Shown one piece after another: positions 52,491 to 61,602 of a DNA stretch of 64,000 nucleotides. The notes beneath the pieces are model-generated. The model made no database searches, was not told the DNA's origin, and saw only the letters and a program-made list of their open reading frames with translations. A program made the translations under genes and the position numbers. The number at the start of each line of letters is the position of its first letter. Positions within the stretch are counted from its first letter, which is position 1. The DNA is from Nocardia pseudobrasiliensis NBRC 108224. Lineage in GTDB: Bacteria > Actinomycetota > Actinomycetes > Mycobacteriales > Mycobacteriaceae. The stretch lies in assembly GCF_001613105.1 (NCBI RefSeq), contig NZ_BDBS01000012.1, positions 62,001 to 126,000 of the forward strand, given 5' to 3'.

Positions 52491-54018
52491 GCACCGATTC
52501 TCCCGTATCCGCGGGCTGCTTCACCCCCGGCGTGGCGGCCCGCGTGAAGATACTCGCGAGCACGGCCGCGACCAGGCAGATTCCCGCGCACACCCACAGC
52601 ATCGCGCCCATCCCGTCGACGAATGCCGACTGCACCTGACCCAGCATGCGCCCGTCGCCGAGCTGGTGAGCCACCGCGACCCCCGCGCTCACCCCGTCGG
52701 AGATCGGCGCTCGGTCGAACTCACCCAGCTCCGAGCGGTACTGCGTGGCCAGCACTGTTCCCAGTACCGCGACCCCGATCGTGCCGCCGGCGTTCCGAAG
52801 CGCCTGCAGCAGAGCCGATCCCGAGCCAGCCCGGTCGGCCGTCAGCTCGCCCGTCGCCATACCCATCGCCGAGGGCATCACGAATCCCATCCCGATGCCG
52901 AGCAGCGTGAGCCACACGGCCGCATAGCCGTAGCCGCCGCCCACCTCGGTCAGCGCACCCATGACCATGCTGACCGTGAGCACCAGAAATCCGCCCACGA
53001 GCACGACCCGCAGCCCGACCTTGGCAGTCAGTTCGGCTGCCACCCTGGTGCCGACGACCAGCCCCGCGATCAACGGCAGCAGTCGCAACCCGCTACCGAG
53101 TGAATCCGCGCCGAGCACCGCCTGGAAGTACTGCGGCACGGTGAAGAACATGCCGAACATCGCGAACTGCACGAGTACGGAATAGGCCGTACCCCAGGAG
53201 AATCCGTGACTGGCGAACAGACCGAGATCCACGAGCGGATGCGTTGCCCGGCGCTGCCACCATACGAACACACCCAACAGGACCGCACCCGCGGCAATGG
53301 TCCCCCACGCGAGCGCATCACCCCAACCTTGCGAATCGATCCGAATGAAACCGTAAGTGAATCCGAGCATTCCGCCCGCCGACAGCATCGCGCCGGGCAG
53401 ATCGAGCCGGAAGACGCTGCCGCTGCGGGACTCCGGCACCAGCACCGCCACCGCCAGCAGCCCCACGACCACCAGCGGAACATTGATCAGGAATACCGAC
53501 CCCCACCAGAAGTTCCGCAGCAACCAGCCGCCGATGATCGGCCCGAGCGGCATGCCGAGAGTCATACTGATAACCCAGATCGTCAGTGCGCGTTGACGTT
53601 CCGCCTTGTCCGGGAACATCGCGGGCAGGACGGACATCGATAGCGGCATCATCACCGCCGCCGCGACACCGAGCAGCGCCCGGGCGGCGATCAACTCACC
53701 GGCCGAACCCGCTACCGCACACCAGACCGACGCGACTCCGAACAGTGCCAGCGCTCCCAGCAGAAATCTCTTGCGCCCGTACCGATCTCCCAGCGCACCG
53801 GCGGGCAGCACCAGTCCGGCCAGCGCCAGGGTATAAGCCGTCGTGAACCATTGCAGCGCACCGGTATCCGCGTGCAGATCGACCGACATGGTCGGCAACG
53901 CGACCACCAGCACGGTGGTATCCAATCCGATCGTCAGCATGGCTACCGCGAGCGCGCCCAGCGCCAGCCACCGCGCCTTGCCCGCGTGCTCCGCCCCCAC
54001 GGCCTCGTCACCCGTCAT
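52480..54018 (-). CDS. MFS drug efflux transporter, DHA2 (14-helix) type
   Basis: 512 aa from the ATG at 54018 (GAAAGGA upstream; GTG at 54039 alternative). It has the GDRYGRKRFLLG motif after the second helix and about 14 hydrophobic helices, with DTTVLVVALPTM at the start as in EmrB/QacA-type exporters. It probably expels toxic compounds by proton antiport. It overlaps tetR. Confidence 0.9.
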   Translation of the reverse strand: MTGDEAVGAEHAGKARWLALGALAVAMLTIGLDTTVLVVALPTMSVDLHADTGALQWFTTAYTLALAGLVLPAGALGDRYGRKRFLLGALALFGVASVWCAVAGSAGELIAARALLGVAAAVMMPLSMSVLPAMFPDKAERQRALTIWVISMTLGMPLGPIIGGWLLRNFWWGSVFLINVPLVVVGLLAVAVLVPESRSGSVFRLDLPGAMLSAGGMLGFTYGFIRIDSQGWGDALAWGTIAAGAVLLGVFVWWQRRATHPLVDLGLFASHGFSWGTAYSVLVQFAMFGMFFTVPQYFQAVLGADSLGSGLRLLPLIAGLVVGTRVAAELTAKVGLRVVLVGGFLVLTVSMVMGALTEVGGGYGYAAVWLTLLGIGMGFVMPSAMGMATGELTADRAGSGSALLQALRNAGGTIGVAVLGTVLATQYRSELGEFDRAPISDGVSAGVAVAHQLGDGRMLGQVQSAFVDGMGAMLWVCAGICLVAAVLASIFTRAATPGVKQPADTGESVHVG

Positions 54019-54035
54019 GAGCCCGTTCCTTTCCG

Positions 54036-54110
54036 TCACTACATGAGACAGTCATTCATATGGGATGAACTACTCTTTGATAGTAACTCTCATTTTGTAG
54101 TGACTGTCAA
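54036..54110 (-). promoter_or_regulatory. Efflux operon promoter with dyad elements
   Basis: Minus-strand TTGACA (54105-54110) is a perfect -35; TACTAT (54080-54085) is the -10 with a 19-base spacer. TCACTACA (54036-54043) and TGTAGTGA (54096-54103) form an inverted pair around the start, and ACAGTCA/TGACTGT repeats are nested within it. Confidence 0.55.
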
Positions 54111-54173
54111 CACGTGACGTGTCACGCGCTCCCAACTCGGCTTGGCATCCGTTTCGTCCTAAGCTCCAAAGCG

Positions 54174-55478
54174 ATGAGCACCCGCATGACCCGGCGTGAT
54201 CGCCGCACCAGATCTCTCGCGGCCGCCGCGCTGGCAGCCGGCCTCATCGGCGCGTCGGCGCTGACGCTGTCTCCCGCGGCCGTCGCGGCGCCCACGTCAC
54301 CCACGACGACGCCGTTCACGACCCCGAACACCGACTCCTGTCCGAACAAGACCAGCCCGCCCCCGCCGATCGACACCTCCGAGGCGCCCGAGCCCGGCCG
54401 TGCCGGCCCCACCCCACTGCCGGTCCCCGCCTCCCCGATCGGCGGCGGCAAACTCGGCAACTGCGGCGTGGTCCTGCCCGACAAGGCTCCTCCCGTTCCG
54501 GCCGACATCTCGGCGACCGCGTGGGCGATCGCGGATCTGGATACCGGCCGCGTCCTGGCCGCCAAGGATCCGCACGGCCGCTATCGTCCCGCCTCGACCA
54601 TCAAGGTCCTGCTGGCCACGGTCGCGCTGCGCAGCCTCGATCTGAACAAGGTCGTCGTCGGCACCCAGGACGACGCCAATGCCGACGGCACCCGCGTCGG
54701 CATCGGCCCCGGCGGCCGCTACACCAACAAGCAGCTCATGCAGGCCCTGCTCATGTGCTCGGGCAATGACGCCGCGCATGCCATCGCGACCCAGCTCGGC
54801 GGCGAGGACGCCACCGTCGCCAAGATGAACGACCTCGCCAAACGCCTGCACGCCATGGACACTCGCGCCGCCACCCCGTCCGGTCTGGACGGACCGGGCA
54901 TGAGCGTATCGGCCTACGATCTGGCGACCCTGTTCCGCGAGGCGATGACCATCCCCACCTTCGCCGAAATCGTGCACACCCAGCAGGTCGACTTCCCCGG
55001 CTATCCCGCCGATCCGAACAACCCCGACGACAAGGATCATCCCGGCTTCCCCATCGCCAACGACAACCATCTGCTGTTCGACTACGACGGCGATCTGGGC
55101 GGCAAGACCGGCTATACGGATGACGCCCGGCAAACCTTCGTGACCGCCGCCGAACGCAACGGCCACCGCTTGGTCGTGACGTTGCTGAAAGGCGATGTGC
55201 TGCCGATCCGTCCGCCGGAACAGGCGGCCCGGCTGCTCGACTACGGTTTCGCCCTGCCCGCCGACGCGAGCGTCGGCACGCTACCGGACGAAACCGGCAC
55301 GTCCGCCAATACCGGTGTGGCGCTTGCCTCTCCGCCCCCGCACGACACTCCGGATGCCTCGCCGCCGAGCGATTCGCATCGCGGCAACTGGGGCACGATC
55401 GGGATCATCGGCGGCTTGGTGCTGGTCATCGCGCTGGTGATCGCCGGATGGTCGCTGACGGGCCGGTCTCGCCGCTGA
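54174..55478 (+). CDS. dacB: D-alanyl-D-alanine carboxypeptidase
   Basis: 434 aa from the ATG at 54174. Signal peptide then Pro/Thr-rich linker (about 40-110). Penicillin-binding motifs are complete: S141-TIK144 (SxxK), S196-GN (SxN) and K311-TG (KTG). A C-terminal transmembrane helix (GIIGGLVLVIALVIAGWSLT) holds it to the membrane outside. It trims pentapeptide side chains of peptidoglycan. Confidence 0.93.
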   Translation: MSTRMTRRDRRTRSLAAAALAAGLIGASALTLSPAAVAAPTSPTTTPFTTPNTDSCPNKTSPPPPIDTSEAPEPGRAGPTPLPVPASPIGGGKLGNCGVVLPDKAPPVPADISATAWAIADLDTGRVLAAKDPHGRYRPASTIKVLLATVALRSLDLNKVVVGTQDDANADGTRVGIGPGGRYTNKQLMQALLMCSGNDAAHAIATQLGGEDATVAKMNDLAKRLHAMDTRAATPSGLDGPGMSVSAYDLATLFREAMTIPTFAEIVHTQQVDFPGYPADPNNPDDKDHPGFPIANDNHLLFDYDGDLGGKTGYTDDARQTFVTAAERNGHRLVVTLLKGDVLPIRPPEQAARLLDYGFALPADASVGTLPDETGTSANTGVALASPPPHDTPDASPPSDSHRGNWGTIGIIGGLVLVIALVIAGWSLTGRSRR

Positions 55479-55587
55479 GTTTCGCCGGAAATCGCGAATC
55501 TCCTTGTTTGACACACGATTGCTCGGGCATCCGCTGAACGAGCCGGTTGTACGGCTCCAGTCGAAAACGGAGAGGAGCACAAGACTA

Positions 55588-55788
55588 ATGGCGGACCAGA
55601 ACAATCCCGGCCAGTTCGGTAACCGCTCCGATACGGAGGAGCAGGCCCGCAAGGGCGGTCAGGCCAGCACCGGTAGCTTCGGCCAGAAGAACAGCGCCGA
55701 CCCCTCGACCGCGGGCAAGAAGGGCGCGGCGGCACAGCCGACCGACGCCAAGGTCAAGGGCGGCCAGCACAGCCACGCCAATCGCTGA
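55588..55788 (+). CDS. Small KGG-type stress protein
   Basis: 66 aa from the ATG at 55588 with AGAGGAG before it. Hydrophilic, Gly/Ser/Lys-rich, with EEQARKGGQAS and KGGQHSHANR, reminiscent of KGG repeat proteins (GsiB/con-10 type) made under stress. It probably is disordered. A strong terminator follows. Confidence 0.75.
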   Translation: MADQNNPGQFGNRSDTEEQARKGGQASTGSFGQKNSADPSTAGKKGAAAQPTDAKVKGGQHSHANR

Positions 55789-55808
55789 TAATCACCGATC
55801 GAAGCAAC

Positions 55809-55845
55809 GCCCCCGGCGAGCATCGGCTCGCCGGGGGCCTTTTTT
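55809..55845 (+). terminator. Classic Rho-independent terminator
   Basis: GCCCCCGGCGAG / CTCGCCGGGGGC with six-base loop followed by TTTTTT (55840-55845). Confidence 0.92.
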
Positions 55846-56031
55846 GCGCCCGGCGTCGGCGATTATGTAGAAGTTACGAAATGCCTTGTTGTGCAAGTCA
55901 TCTGGCGGCTCGGCAACCCTCGTCGCATATGACTCTTGTCACCTGGCAGCACGGGTACGTCGGAGTTAGCTTGAATTTAGAAGCGCTAACTAAATACCCG
56001 GCGTTCTTGTGCGTCAGGAAGCGATGACGGC

Positions 56032-56739
56032 ATGTCCGAAGACTTGAATGTGAAGCAGGACAGCGACAGTGGCGCGATGGGTCGCCGAGCCCTGCTCGGA
56101 ACCGGTGTCGTCGCGGTGGGTGCGGCCGCGCTCGGCGGCGGCCTGGTGGGAGCGGCGGCGGCCAGCCCGGGAGCGCCGAGTGAAATCGGCAGGGACGGCG
56201 CACTCGACACCAATCTCAACGACAGGTCGCATCTGTTCAAACTGAGGGCCGCGGACGGGGCGAACTTCGACGGCGGCTACCTGCAGGGCGCGAACGAGGA
56301 CAATTTCCCTGTGCTGCAAGGCCAGAAGGGTTCGGTGTACTTCGTGCACCTCGACGGCGGCGGCATCCGCGAACCGCACTGGCACCCCTCGGCGTGGGAG
56401 TTGAACTACATCATCTCGGGCACCGCGAAGTGGACCATTCTGGGCACCCATGGCGACGGCGCCTACCACAACGACACGTTCACAGCCGAACAGGGCGATC
56501 TCGTATTCGCCCCGCAGGGTTACTTCCACTACTTCGAAAATGCCAGTGCCGACAAGCCTTTGGACGTCCTGGTCACCTTCAATACCGGCGCCGGCGAGCC
56601 CAACGACGACATCGGCATCGTCGCCACCCTCAACTCGCTGCCCCGTGAGGTCCTCGCCGCATCGTTCGGCATCCCGGTCTCCGCCTTCGCCAATGTCCCC
56701 ACCGAGATCGAGCCCGTGGTGATCACCCGCCACCGATAA
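56032..56739 (+). CDS. Tat-exported cupin-domain protein
   Basis: 235 aa. The N-terminus has a twin-arginine motif (MGRRALLGTG, Arg18-Arg19) followed by a Gly/Ala-rich core with cleavage near AAAAS. The single cupin has all four metal ligands: H116, H118, E123 (REPHWHPSAWE) and H166 (GDLVFAPQGYFHYF). It resembles single-domain oxalate decarboxylase/germin-like proteins and probably binds Mn outside the cell. Activity is uncertain. Confidence 0.85.
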   Translation: MSEDLNVKQDSDSGAMGRRALLGTGVVAVGAAALGGGLVGAAAASPGAPSEIGRDGALDTNLNDRSHLFKLRAADGANFDGGYLQGANEDNFPVLQGQKGSVYFVHLDGGGIREPHWHPSAWELNYIISGTAKWTILGTHGDGAYHNDTFTAEQGDLVFAPQGYFHYFENASADKPLDVLVTFNTGAGEPNDDIGIVATLNSLPREVLAASFGIPVSAFANVPTEIEPVVITRHR

Positions 56740-56800
56740 ACGCCCCGCCCCCTCCTGCCGAGATTTCGGAGTACAGTGCGACCGGGAAGGAGGGGGCATC

Positions 56801-57199
56801 TTGCCGAGGGATATCTACGGGCTCTACGACGACGCGCCGGATGATTACTACGACGACGAGCCGGATCCGCCCATTTCGGTCAAATCGCCGACTCGGATCG
56901 GAATAACTCTGCCGCCTGTGGTGGTAATCCCCGCCCGGCCGCGGGCCGACGGTCGGGGAATCTGCGTCGAACTCAGCTCACACGTCAAGGGTGCGCCGGT
57001 GGCAATAGTGTTCTCCACGGTCGAACGCCTCGTCGAACGCCTGGGCCGATATCAGCCGTGGATAATGGCGCAGTCTTCCGAACTGCCGGCATTGCTCGGC
57101 ACCGCGGGCATCGCCATCGTGCTCGACCCATCGCAGCGAGTATGCGCTCCGCAGTGGACCGCCGAACGCCTGCACGCATTGGAGGAGTACCGGCCGTGA
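56801..57199 (+). CDS. SAV_915/SseB-like small protein
   Basis: 132 aa from a TTG at 56801 with a very strong GGAAGGAGGGGG before it. The first 25 residues are Asp/Tyr-rich (DDAPDDYYDDEPD). The rest (VAIVFSTVERLVERLG, WTAERLHALEEY) resembles the SAV_915/SseB-like fold that occurs with type VII genes. First gene of a four-gene cassette. Confidence 0.6.
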   Translation: MPRDIYGLYDDAPDDYYDDEPDPPISVKSPTRIGITLPPVVVIPARPRADGRGICVELSSHVKGAPVAIVFSTVERLVERLGRYQPWIMAQSSELPALLGTAGIAIVLDPSQRVCAPQWTAERLHALEEYRP

Positions 57200-57498
57200 G
57201 CGACTGGTTCCAGGTCGTCCTCGACGATCTGAAGACGATGGCGAAAACCTTCGACGACGAGGCGAAGACCTACGAGGGTTTGGTGCCGAAATTCTCACCC
57301 GCACCGGTGGATTCCGGAGATGCCACACTGAACGAGGCCATGAAGGGCGCGGCGGACCTGCTGCAGATCCTGCATCACCAGATGGTCCGTACCATTCAAA
57401 CGCATGCGGAGAAGCTGTCCTACGCGCGCGACTCCTATGAACGCCACGACATCGACAACCGCAAGCTGTACGACGATCTGACCAAGAATCTGGACTGA
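57196..57498 (+). CDS. WXG100-like helical protein (DUF6317-type)
   Basis: 100 aa from a GTG at 57196 that overlaps the upstream stop. It is a helix-turn-helix hairpin with no cysteines and no signal: WFQVVLDDLKTMAKTFDDE and MVRTIQTHAEKLSYARDSYE. This plan fits small type VII partner proteins. It precedes the larger WXG protein and could be its partner. Confidence 0.65.
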   Translation: MSDWFQVVLDDLKTMAKTFDDEAKTYEGLVPKFSPAPVDSGDATLNEAMKGAADLLQILHHQMVRTIQTHAEKLSYARDSYERHDIDNRKLYDDLTKNLD

Positions 57499-57510
57499 AC
57501 GGGGGCGGGA

Positions 57511-58824
57511 ATGAGTTGGATCGGCGGAGATCTCGGGGGCCTGCAGGCCATGGGAACGGCAATGAAGAGTGCGCCCGAATCCACCGAGGCCGTGGTGACC
57601 GCACTCGGAAACCAGGTCGAAAAGGTGGTCGGCGACGCGGGCTGGAAAGGCCAGGCGGCGGACGCGTTTCGTAAAGCGTGGACCTCGACCTCGATCCAAG
57701 TGGGCGGCCTGGCCACCACGGTCGCGGGCATCGGCCGGACCCTCGGCGACCTCGGCGACACCCTCCAGCAAATCGAAGCCGACCTGTACAACGCCGCCTA
57801 CGAGGCCAAAGCCCGCGGCGCTCGAATCGGCGACGATGGAAAACCCTTGTCCCTGGTCATCTCCGGCGATCCCGATTCCACTGAGGCGAAACAGGCCCGC
57901 CAGGCGCAGCAGGACTACACCGACACCTACAACTCGGCGATCAAACTGGCCCAGGGCTTTCGCCTCAACGCCGCGAAAACCATCTCCGAAGCCATCAATC
58001 CCCTCCGCCCCGACGGCAAGGACAGCGACTTCACCTGGGACAAACGCATCACTCTCGCCGACTATCTGCGCGGCCTGTACGCGGTCCCGAACGAGAAGAA
58101 CTCCCAGTGGAGTAAAGAACTCCCCGACAAGATCAAAGACGCCCAGACGACCTTGGAGAAGGCAACTCAGGACTGGCGCACCGCATTCGACAAATACCGC
58201 CTGGACGGCAAGGCCATGCCGATCGATGACCCTGCCCGCTTCGGCCACATCCAAGCCGTCAACGACCTGTACCACCTCGAAACCAAACTCGCCGCGGCCG
58301 AGGCAGGCAAGGGCGAACTACCACTGTCCGACGCGCTGAACACCAAACTCGCGGATATGGACAAACTCGCCCCGGAGCTGTCGAAACTGGCGCCCAAAAG
58401 CCTGAACTTCCTGAAGGACATTCCCGTAGTGGACATCGCGGCATCGGGCGTGGTGGCGGAGCTTCAGGCGCAGGATGATATCGACAAAGGACAGAACTCG
58501 ACGAAGGCCAGGGTGCAGGATTACGCGGCGGCGGGGGCGGGGTTGGCTGCGGGGGCGGGGCTCGCCGCAGGAGTCGCAGCTGCTGGAATTTCCGCACCGG
58601 TATGGGCGACAGCTGCCGCAGCGGGATTCGCCGTCATCGGTGTAGGCGACACAGTATACGAAGGTTTTCACGAACACTGGAGCGAAGACATTCACGATCG
58701 TGGCGTGTGGCGCGGGCTCAGATACGGCACTGCGAACATGTTTTCCAATACCGGAGACGACCTCCTGGACCTTGGATCAAGCGCCGCGCATGCGGTAACC
58801 AACGTGTGGCACAAGATTTTCTGA
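57511..58824 (+). CDS. WXG-domain protein with C-terminal membrane-active region (putative T7SS effector)
   Basis: 437 aa. The N-terminal WXG domain (about 10-95) has GWKGQAADAFRKAW with W45-x-G47. A middle of helices (about 95-310) is followed by an Ala/Gly-rich hydrophobic segment (GAGLAAGAGLAAGVAAAGIS) and a tail NTGDDLLDLGSSAAHAVTNVW. It has no signal peptide. It looks like a polymorphic-toxin-style type VII effector, yet no known catalytic domain is seen; the hydrophobic part could act on membranes. Confidence 0.7.
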   Translation: MSWIGGDLGGLQAMGTAMKSAPESTEAVVTALGNQVEKVVGDAGWKGQAADAFRKAWTSTSIQVGGLATTVAGIGRTLGDLGDTLQQIEADLYNAAYEAKARGARIGDDGKPLSLVISGDPDSTEAKQARQAQQDYTDTYNSAIKLAQGFRLNAAKTISEAINPLRPDGKDSDFTWDKRITLADYLRGLYAVPNEKNSQWSKELPDKIKDAQTTLEKATQDWRTAFDKYRLDGKAMPIDDPARFGHIQAVNDLYHLETKLAAAEAGKGELPLSDALNTKLADMDKLAPELSKLAPKSLNFLKDIPVVDIAASGVVAELQAQDDIDKGQNSTKARVQDYAAAGAGLAAGAGLAAGVAAAGISAPVWATAAAAGFAVIGVGDTVYEGFHEHWSEDIHDRGVWRGLRYGTANMFSNTGDDLLDLGSSAAHAVTNVWHKIF

Positions 58825-59408
58825 TGGCCGCCGTAATCGAACCACACCCCGGCCTCGAGATTTCCAAGCTACCGTTTCTAGGAACCAGTTGGTACACAAG
58901 AGGATTAAGTTATCGGCTGCGGCGGGCCTGGCTCACATTTTTCATCCTTTTGATGTCCGCGTTTCCCATCTGGGGCGTCTGTATAGTCTTTGTCCTGATC
59001 ATCAGCAAGGCGACAGGCGGATTCCGGATCACGTTGCTTGCCGCCGCAATCGCGGGTGTCTGCTGGAGTTTCGTCCTCGGATACAGGTCGATCACTCGAG
59101 CGCGACAGGAAGAACGCCGGTTGTTGGCAGGACAGTCAGCGATATCGTCGACCAGCCGGCCCGGATCATCCGGCACCGCGGCGGGACTAGGCCTGGGAGT
59201 TGCGGGCCTCGGTGGATCAGCGCTGGCCGGAGGCCTTCTGCTGATCGGCCAGTTGTTCGTCGTCGGCTGGTTGGCCATGGTCGTGGTGAAAACCCTCGGT
59301 CACTATCTGGGACCATCTGAGATTCGCGCGGTCATGGCAGTCAGGACGTGGTACGACCAGCATCCGGACATTCCGAACGCTCAGCGACCGAAGCAGTTCC
59401 GGCGGTGA
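58824..59408 (+). CDS. Multi-span membrane protein, possible immunity or partner
   Basis: 194 aa from the ATG at 58824, which overlaps the stop of the WXG gene by one base (TGATG). At least three or four hydrophobic helices: about 37-60, 66-88 and 120-150. Being tightly coupled to the effector-like gene, it may protect the producer or help export. No family recognised. Confidence 0.6.
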   Translation: MAAVIEPHPGLEISKLPFLGTSWYTRGLSYRLRRAWLTFFILLMSAFPIWGVCIVFVLIISKATGGFRITLLAAAIAGVCWSFVLGYRSITRARQEERRLLAGQSAISSTSRPGSSGTAAGLGLGVAGLGGSALAGGLLLIGQLFVVGWLAMVVVKTLGHYLGPSEIRAVMAVRTWYDQHPDIPNAQRPKQFRR

Positions 59409-60290
59409 CTACCGGTCGTACTGTTCCGATGCCTTGCGCAACATCTCGCGACTTGCCTCGGGCTCGAGTGCGTTCCGGCGCAGCGTGGCGTAGGACTCCC
59501 ACTGTTTGCGGATCGCGTCCTGGTCGGTCAGATACAGCTCGCGGGTGAAGTTCTCGAAATACACGAGGGGGCACTCGGTGGGACGGCCGTGCTCATCGGC
59601 GGCGAAATCCAGGATCGTGAAGGGCCCGTCCTCTCGGCCCAGCGGATAACCTGCGCTGAACGGCAGGATGCGCAGGGTGATATTCGGGCGAGCGCTCATA
59701 TCCGCCAGATGTTTACATTGTTCCGCCATGGTCTGCGGCCCGCCGACCCAGCTCCGCACGATCGACTCGTGGATGATGGCGTTCAACCGCACCGGCCGGT
59801 CCTCGCGAATCAGACAGGCCTGCCGCAACTTCCGCAATCGCAATCGCCGCGCATGCGTTTCGGCGCTTTCGTCCGGATAGGCGGTCTGCACGAGAGTGAG
59901 CGCATACGCCTGCGTCTGCAACAGCCCCGGCACGAGTTGACCCTCATAGCTGGTGATTTCGCTGGCCGCCGACTCGAACGCGATGAAGGTCGCGACGGTC
60001 CGCGAGATCAGATCCTCATATTCCGACCACCAGTTCACCGTGTCGCTCTCCGCGACCAACGCCAGCATCTCGGCCGTTTTGACCGCATCGAATTCGAAGA
60101 TCTGACACAGCGCCTGGATCACCGAATCCGGCACGCCCGCGGGCAGCCCCTTCTCCAACCGCTGCACGGTACTGGCACTGCGCCGAATAGAGGCCCCGGT
60201 CTGCTGCAATGTCAGCCCCGCCTCCCACCGGCCGTCACGCAGATGCTTCCCCAAACGCCGTCGTGCCAAGATCGAATTACCCTCGCCCAT
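59409..60290 (-). CDS. XRE-type regulator with DUF5753 domain, paralogue 1
   Basis: 293 aa from the ATG at 60290. N-terminal helix-turn-helix (about 10-65: GKHLRDGRWEAGLTLQQTGA and ASTVQRLEKG) and C-terminal DUF5753 domain (EGQLVPGLLQTQAYA, then FVRELYLTDQD region). This plan is shared by many actinobacterial regulators that pair with DUF397 proteins. The gene abuts the membrane-protein gene. Confidence 0.88.
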   Translation of the reverse strand: MGEGNSILARRRLGKHLRDGRWEAGLTLQQTGASIRRSASTVQRLEKGLPAGVPDSVIQALCQIFEFDAVKTAEMLALVAESDTVNWWSEYEDLISRTVATFIAFESAASEITSYEGQLVPGLLQTQAYALTLVQTAYPDESAETHARRLRLRKLRQACLIREDRPVRLNAIIHESIVRSWVGGPQTMAEQCKHLADMSARPNITLRILPFSAGYPLGREDGPFTILDFAADEHGRPTECPLVYFENFTRELYLTDQDAIRKQWESYATLRRNALEPEASREMLRKASEQYDR

Positions 60291-60360
60291 TACCCGCCCT
60301 CCGTTGCGGTTCACACGAGTTCGTCGTCCAGCCGTTCGTAGCGTAGGGGATGGAGGCGGG

Positions 60361-60564
60361 TCAGAGGTCGAGTTCGCCGTTAGTGGTTGCGGCCAGAAAA
60401 GCCGACCAGTCAGTCGAGTCGAAGATGAGGGCGGGGGTGGTGGGGGATTTGGAATCGCGGACCGCGACAAGGGCGTTGGGGAGGTGGGCGACCTCGACAC
60501 AGTTGCGGTCGCCACCGCTCCGGGTGCTCTTGAACCACTTCGCGTCAGATAGATCGACCTTCAA
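60361..60564 (-). CDS. DUF397 protein
   Basis: 67 aa with the DUF397 signature KWFKSTRSGGDRNCVEVAHL, VAVRDSKSP and WSAFLAA. Such small proteins accompany and antagonise XRE-DUF5753 regulators. The start overlaps the upstream regulator stop (ATGA, 60561-60564). Confidence 0.92.
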   Translation of the reverse strand: MKVDLSDAKWFKSTRSGGDRNCVEVAHLPNALVAVRDSKSPTTPALIFDSTDWSAFLAATTNGELDL

Positions 60565-61442
60565 GATCCGTACTCCCTCGCCATTTGCCGCAGTAGAGCA
60601 CGGCTGGCGACCGGATCAAGGGCGCTTCGCCGAAGGCTCTCGTATGCGTCATGGTATCGCTCAACGGCCTCTGATTTCGCAAGATACAACTCCCCCGTGA
60701 GGTGCTCCACGTAGACGATGGGCGGCTCTATCAACCGCCCCTTCCTGTTCTTCCCGAAATCGAGGATGACGAACGGCACGATCGGTATGCCCAACGGAGT
60801 TCCAGCGCTGAAGGGCACGATCTGCAAGTTCACATTCGGCAAGGTCCCGATGTCTGCCAGATGCTTGAGCGCTCCCGACATCACTCGCGGACCGCCTACC
60901 ATCCCTCTCAGCACGGATTCCCGCAAGAGGGCATCAACCTTGACTGGTGTGTATTTGCGTTTGATCCTGGCCTGCCGACGCATCCGAAGCTGCACCCGCC
61001 GGGCATGCTCGTCGGCCGAATCATCGGGGAAGACAGCGTGGATCAACGCACTTGCATACGCGGGTGACTGCAACAGACCCGGAATCACCTCGGACTCATA
61101 GGTGATGATCCGATCCGCCGACGCCTCCAGCCCGACGAAGAACTCGAAACTCCGCGGCAAGATGTCGCTGTACTCACGCCACCAACTCAACTCATTGCCT
61201 TGAGCCGCAAGCGCAAGCATCGCTGCTGTCTTCTCCGCATCGAACTCGTAGATCCGACACAACGCCTCGATATCGACGTCCCGAAGGTTCAGCACCACTC
61301 CCTTCTCGATCCGCTGCAACGTACTGGCACTTCGCTGAAACACAGCTCCCGCCTGATCGAGCGTCAGCCCCAGCGCCATTCGCCCATCCTTCAAATACTT
61401 CCCGAGCTCCCGCCGCGCCAACGTCGGCTCGTCCTCTGCCAT
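60561..61442 (-). CDS. XRE-type regulator with DUF5753 domain, paralogue 2
   Basis: 293 aa, the same length and plan as the gene at 59409-60290: GKYLKDGRMALGLTLDQAGA, ASTLQRIEKG, then ESEVIPGLLQSPAYASALI and LTGELYLAKSEAVERYHDAY. It is coupled to the DUF397 gene. Two such regulators on either side of one DUF397 gene suggest tandem duplication. Confidence 0.9.
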   Translation of the reverse strand: MAEDEPTLARRELGKYLKDGRMALGLTLDQAGAVFQRSASTLQRIEKGVVLNLRDVDIEALCRIYEFDAEKTAAMLALAAQGNELSWWREYSDILPRSFEFFVGLEASADRIITYESEVIPGLLQSPAYASALIHAVFPDDSADEHARRVQLRMRRQARIKRKYTPVKVDALLRESVLRGMVGGPRVMSGALKHLADIGTLPNVNLQIVPFSAGTPLGIPIVPFVILDFGKNRKGRLIEPPIVYVEHLTGELYLAKSEAVERYHDAYESLRRSALDPVASRALLRQMAREYGS

Positions 61443-61602
61443 GAGCCAGCCTCCCTCCCAGGTCGTTCATCTCGACCCGGAAAGGAGACCACCCCGCAAC
61501 CCCAACCGTCCTCGCCATCAAGAAGATTCATTCAATCAACGCATAACCCCAGGAAGATTTTCATTTTTGGCACTGATCGGCGAACGCCATGGCACCACTC
61601 GC

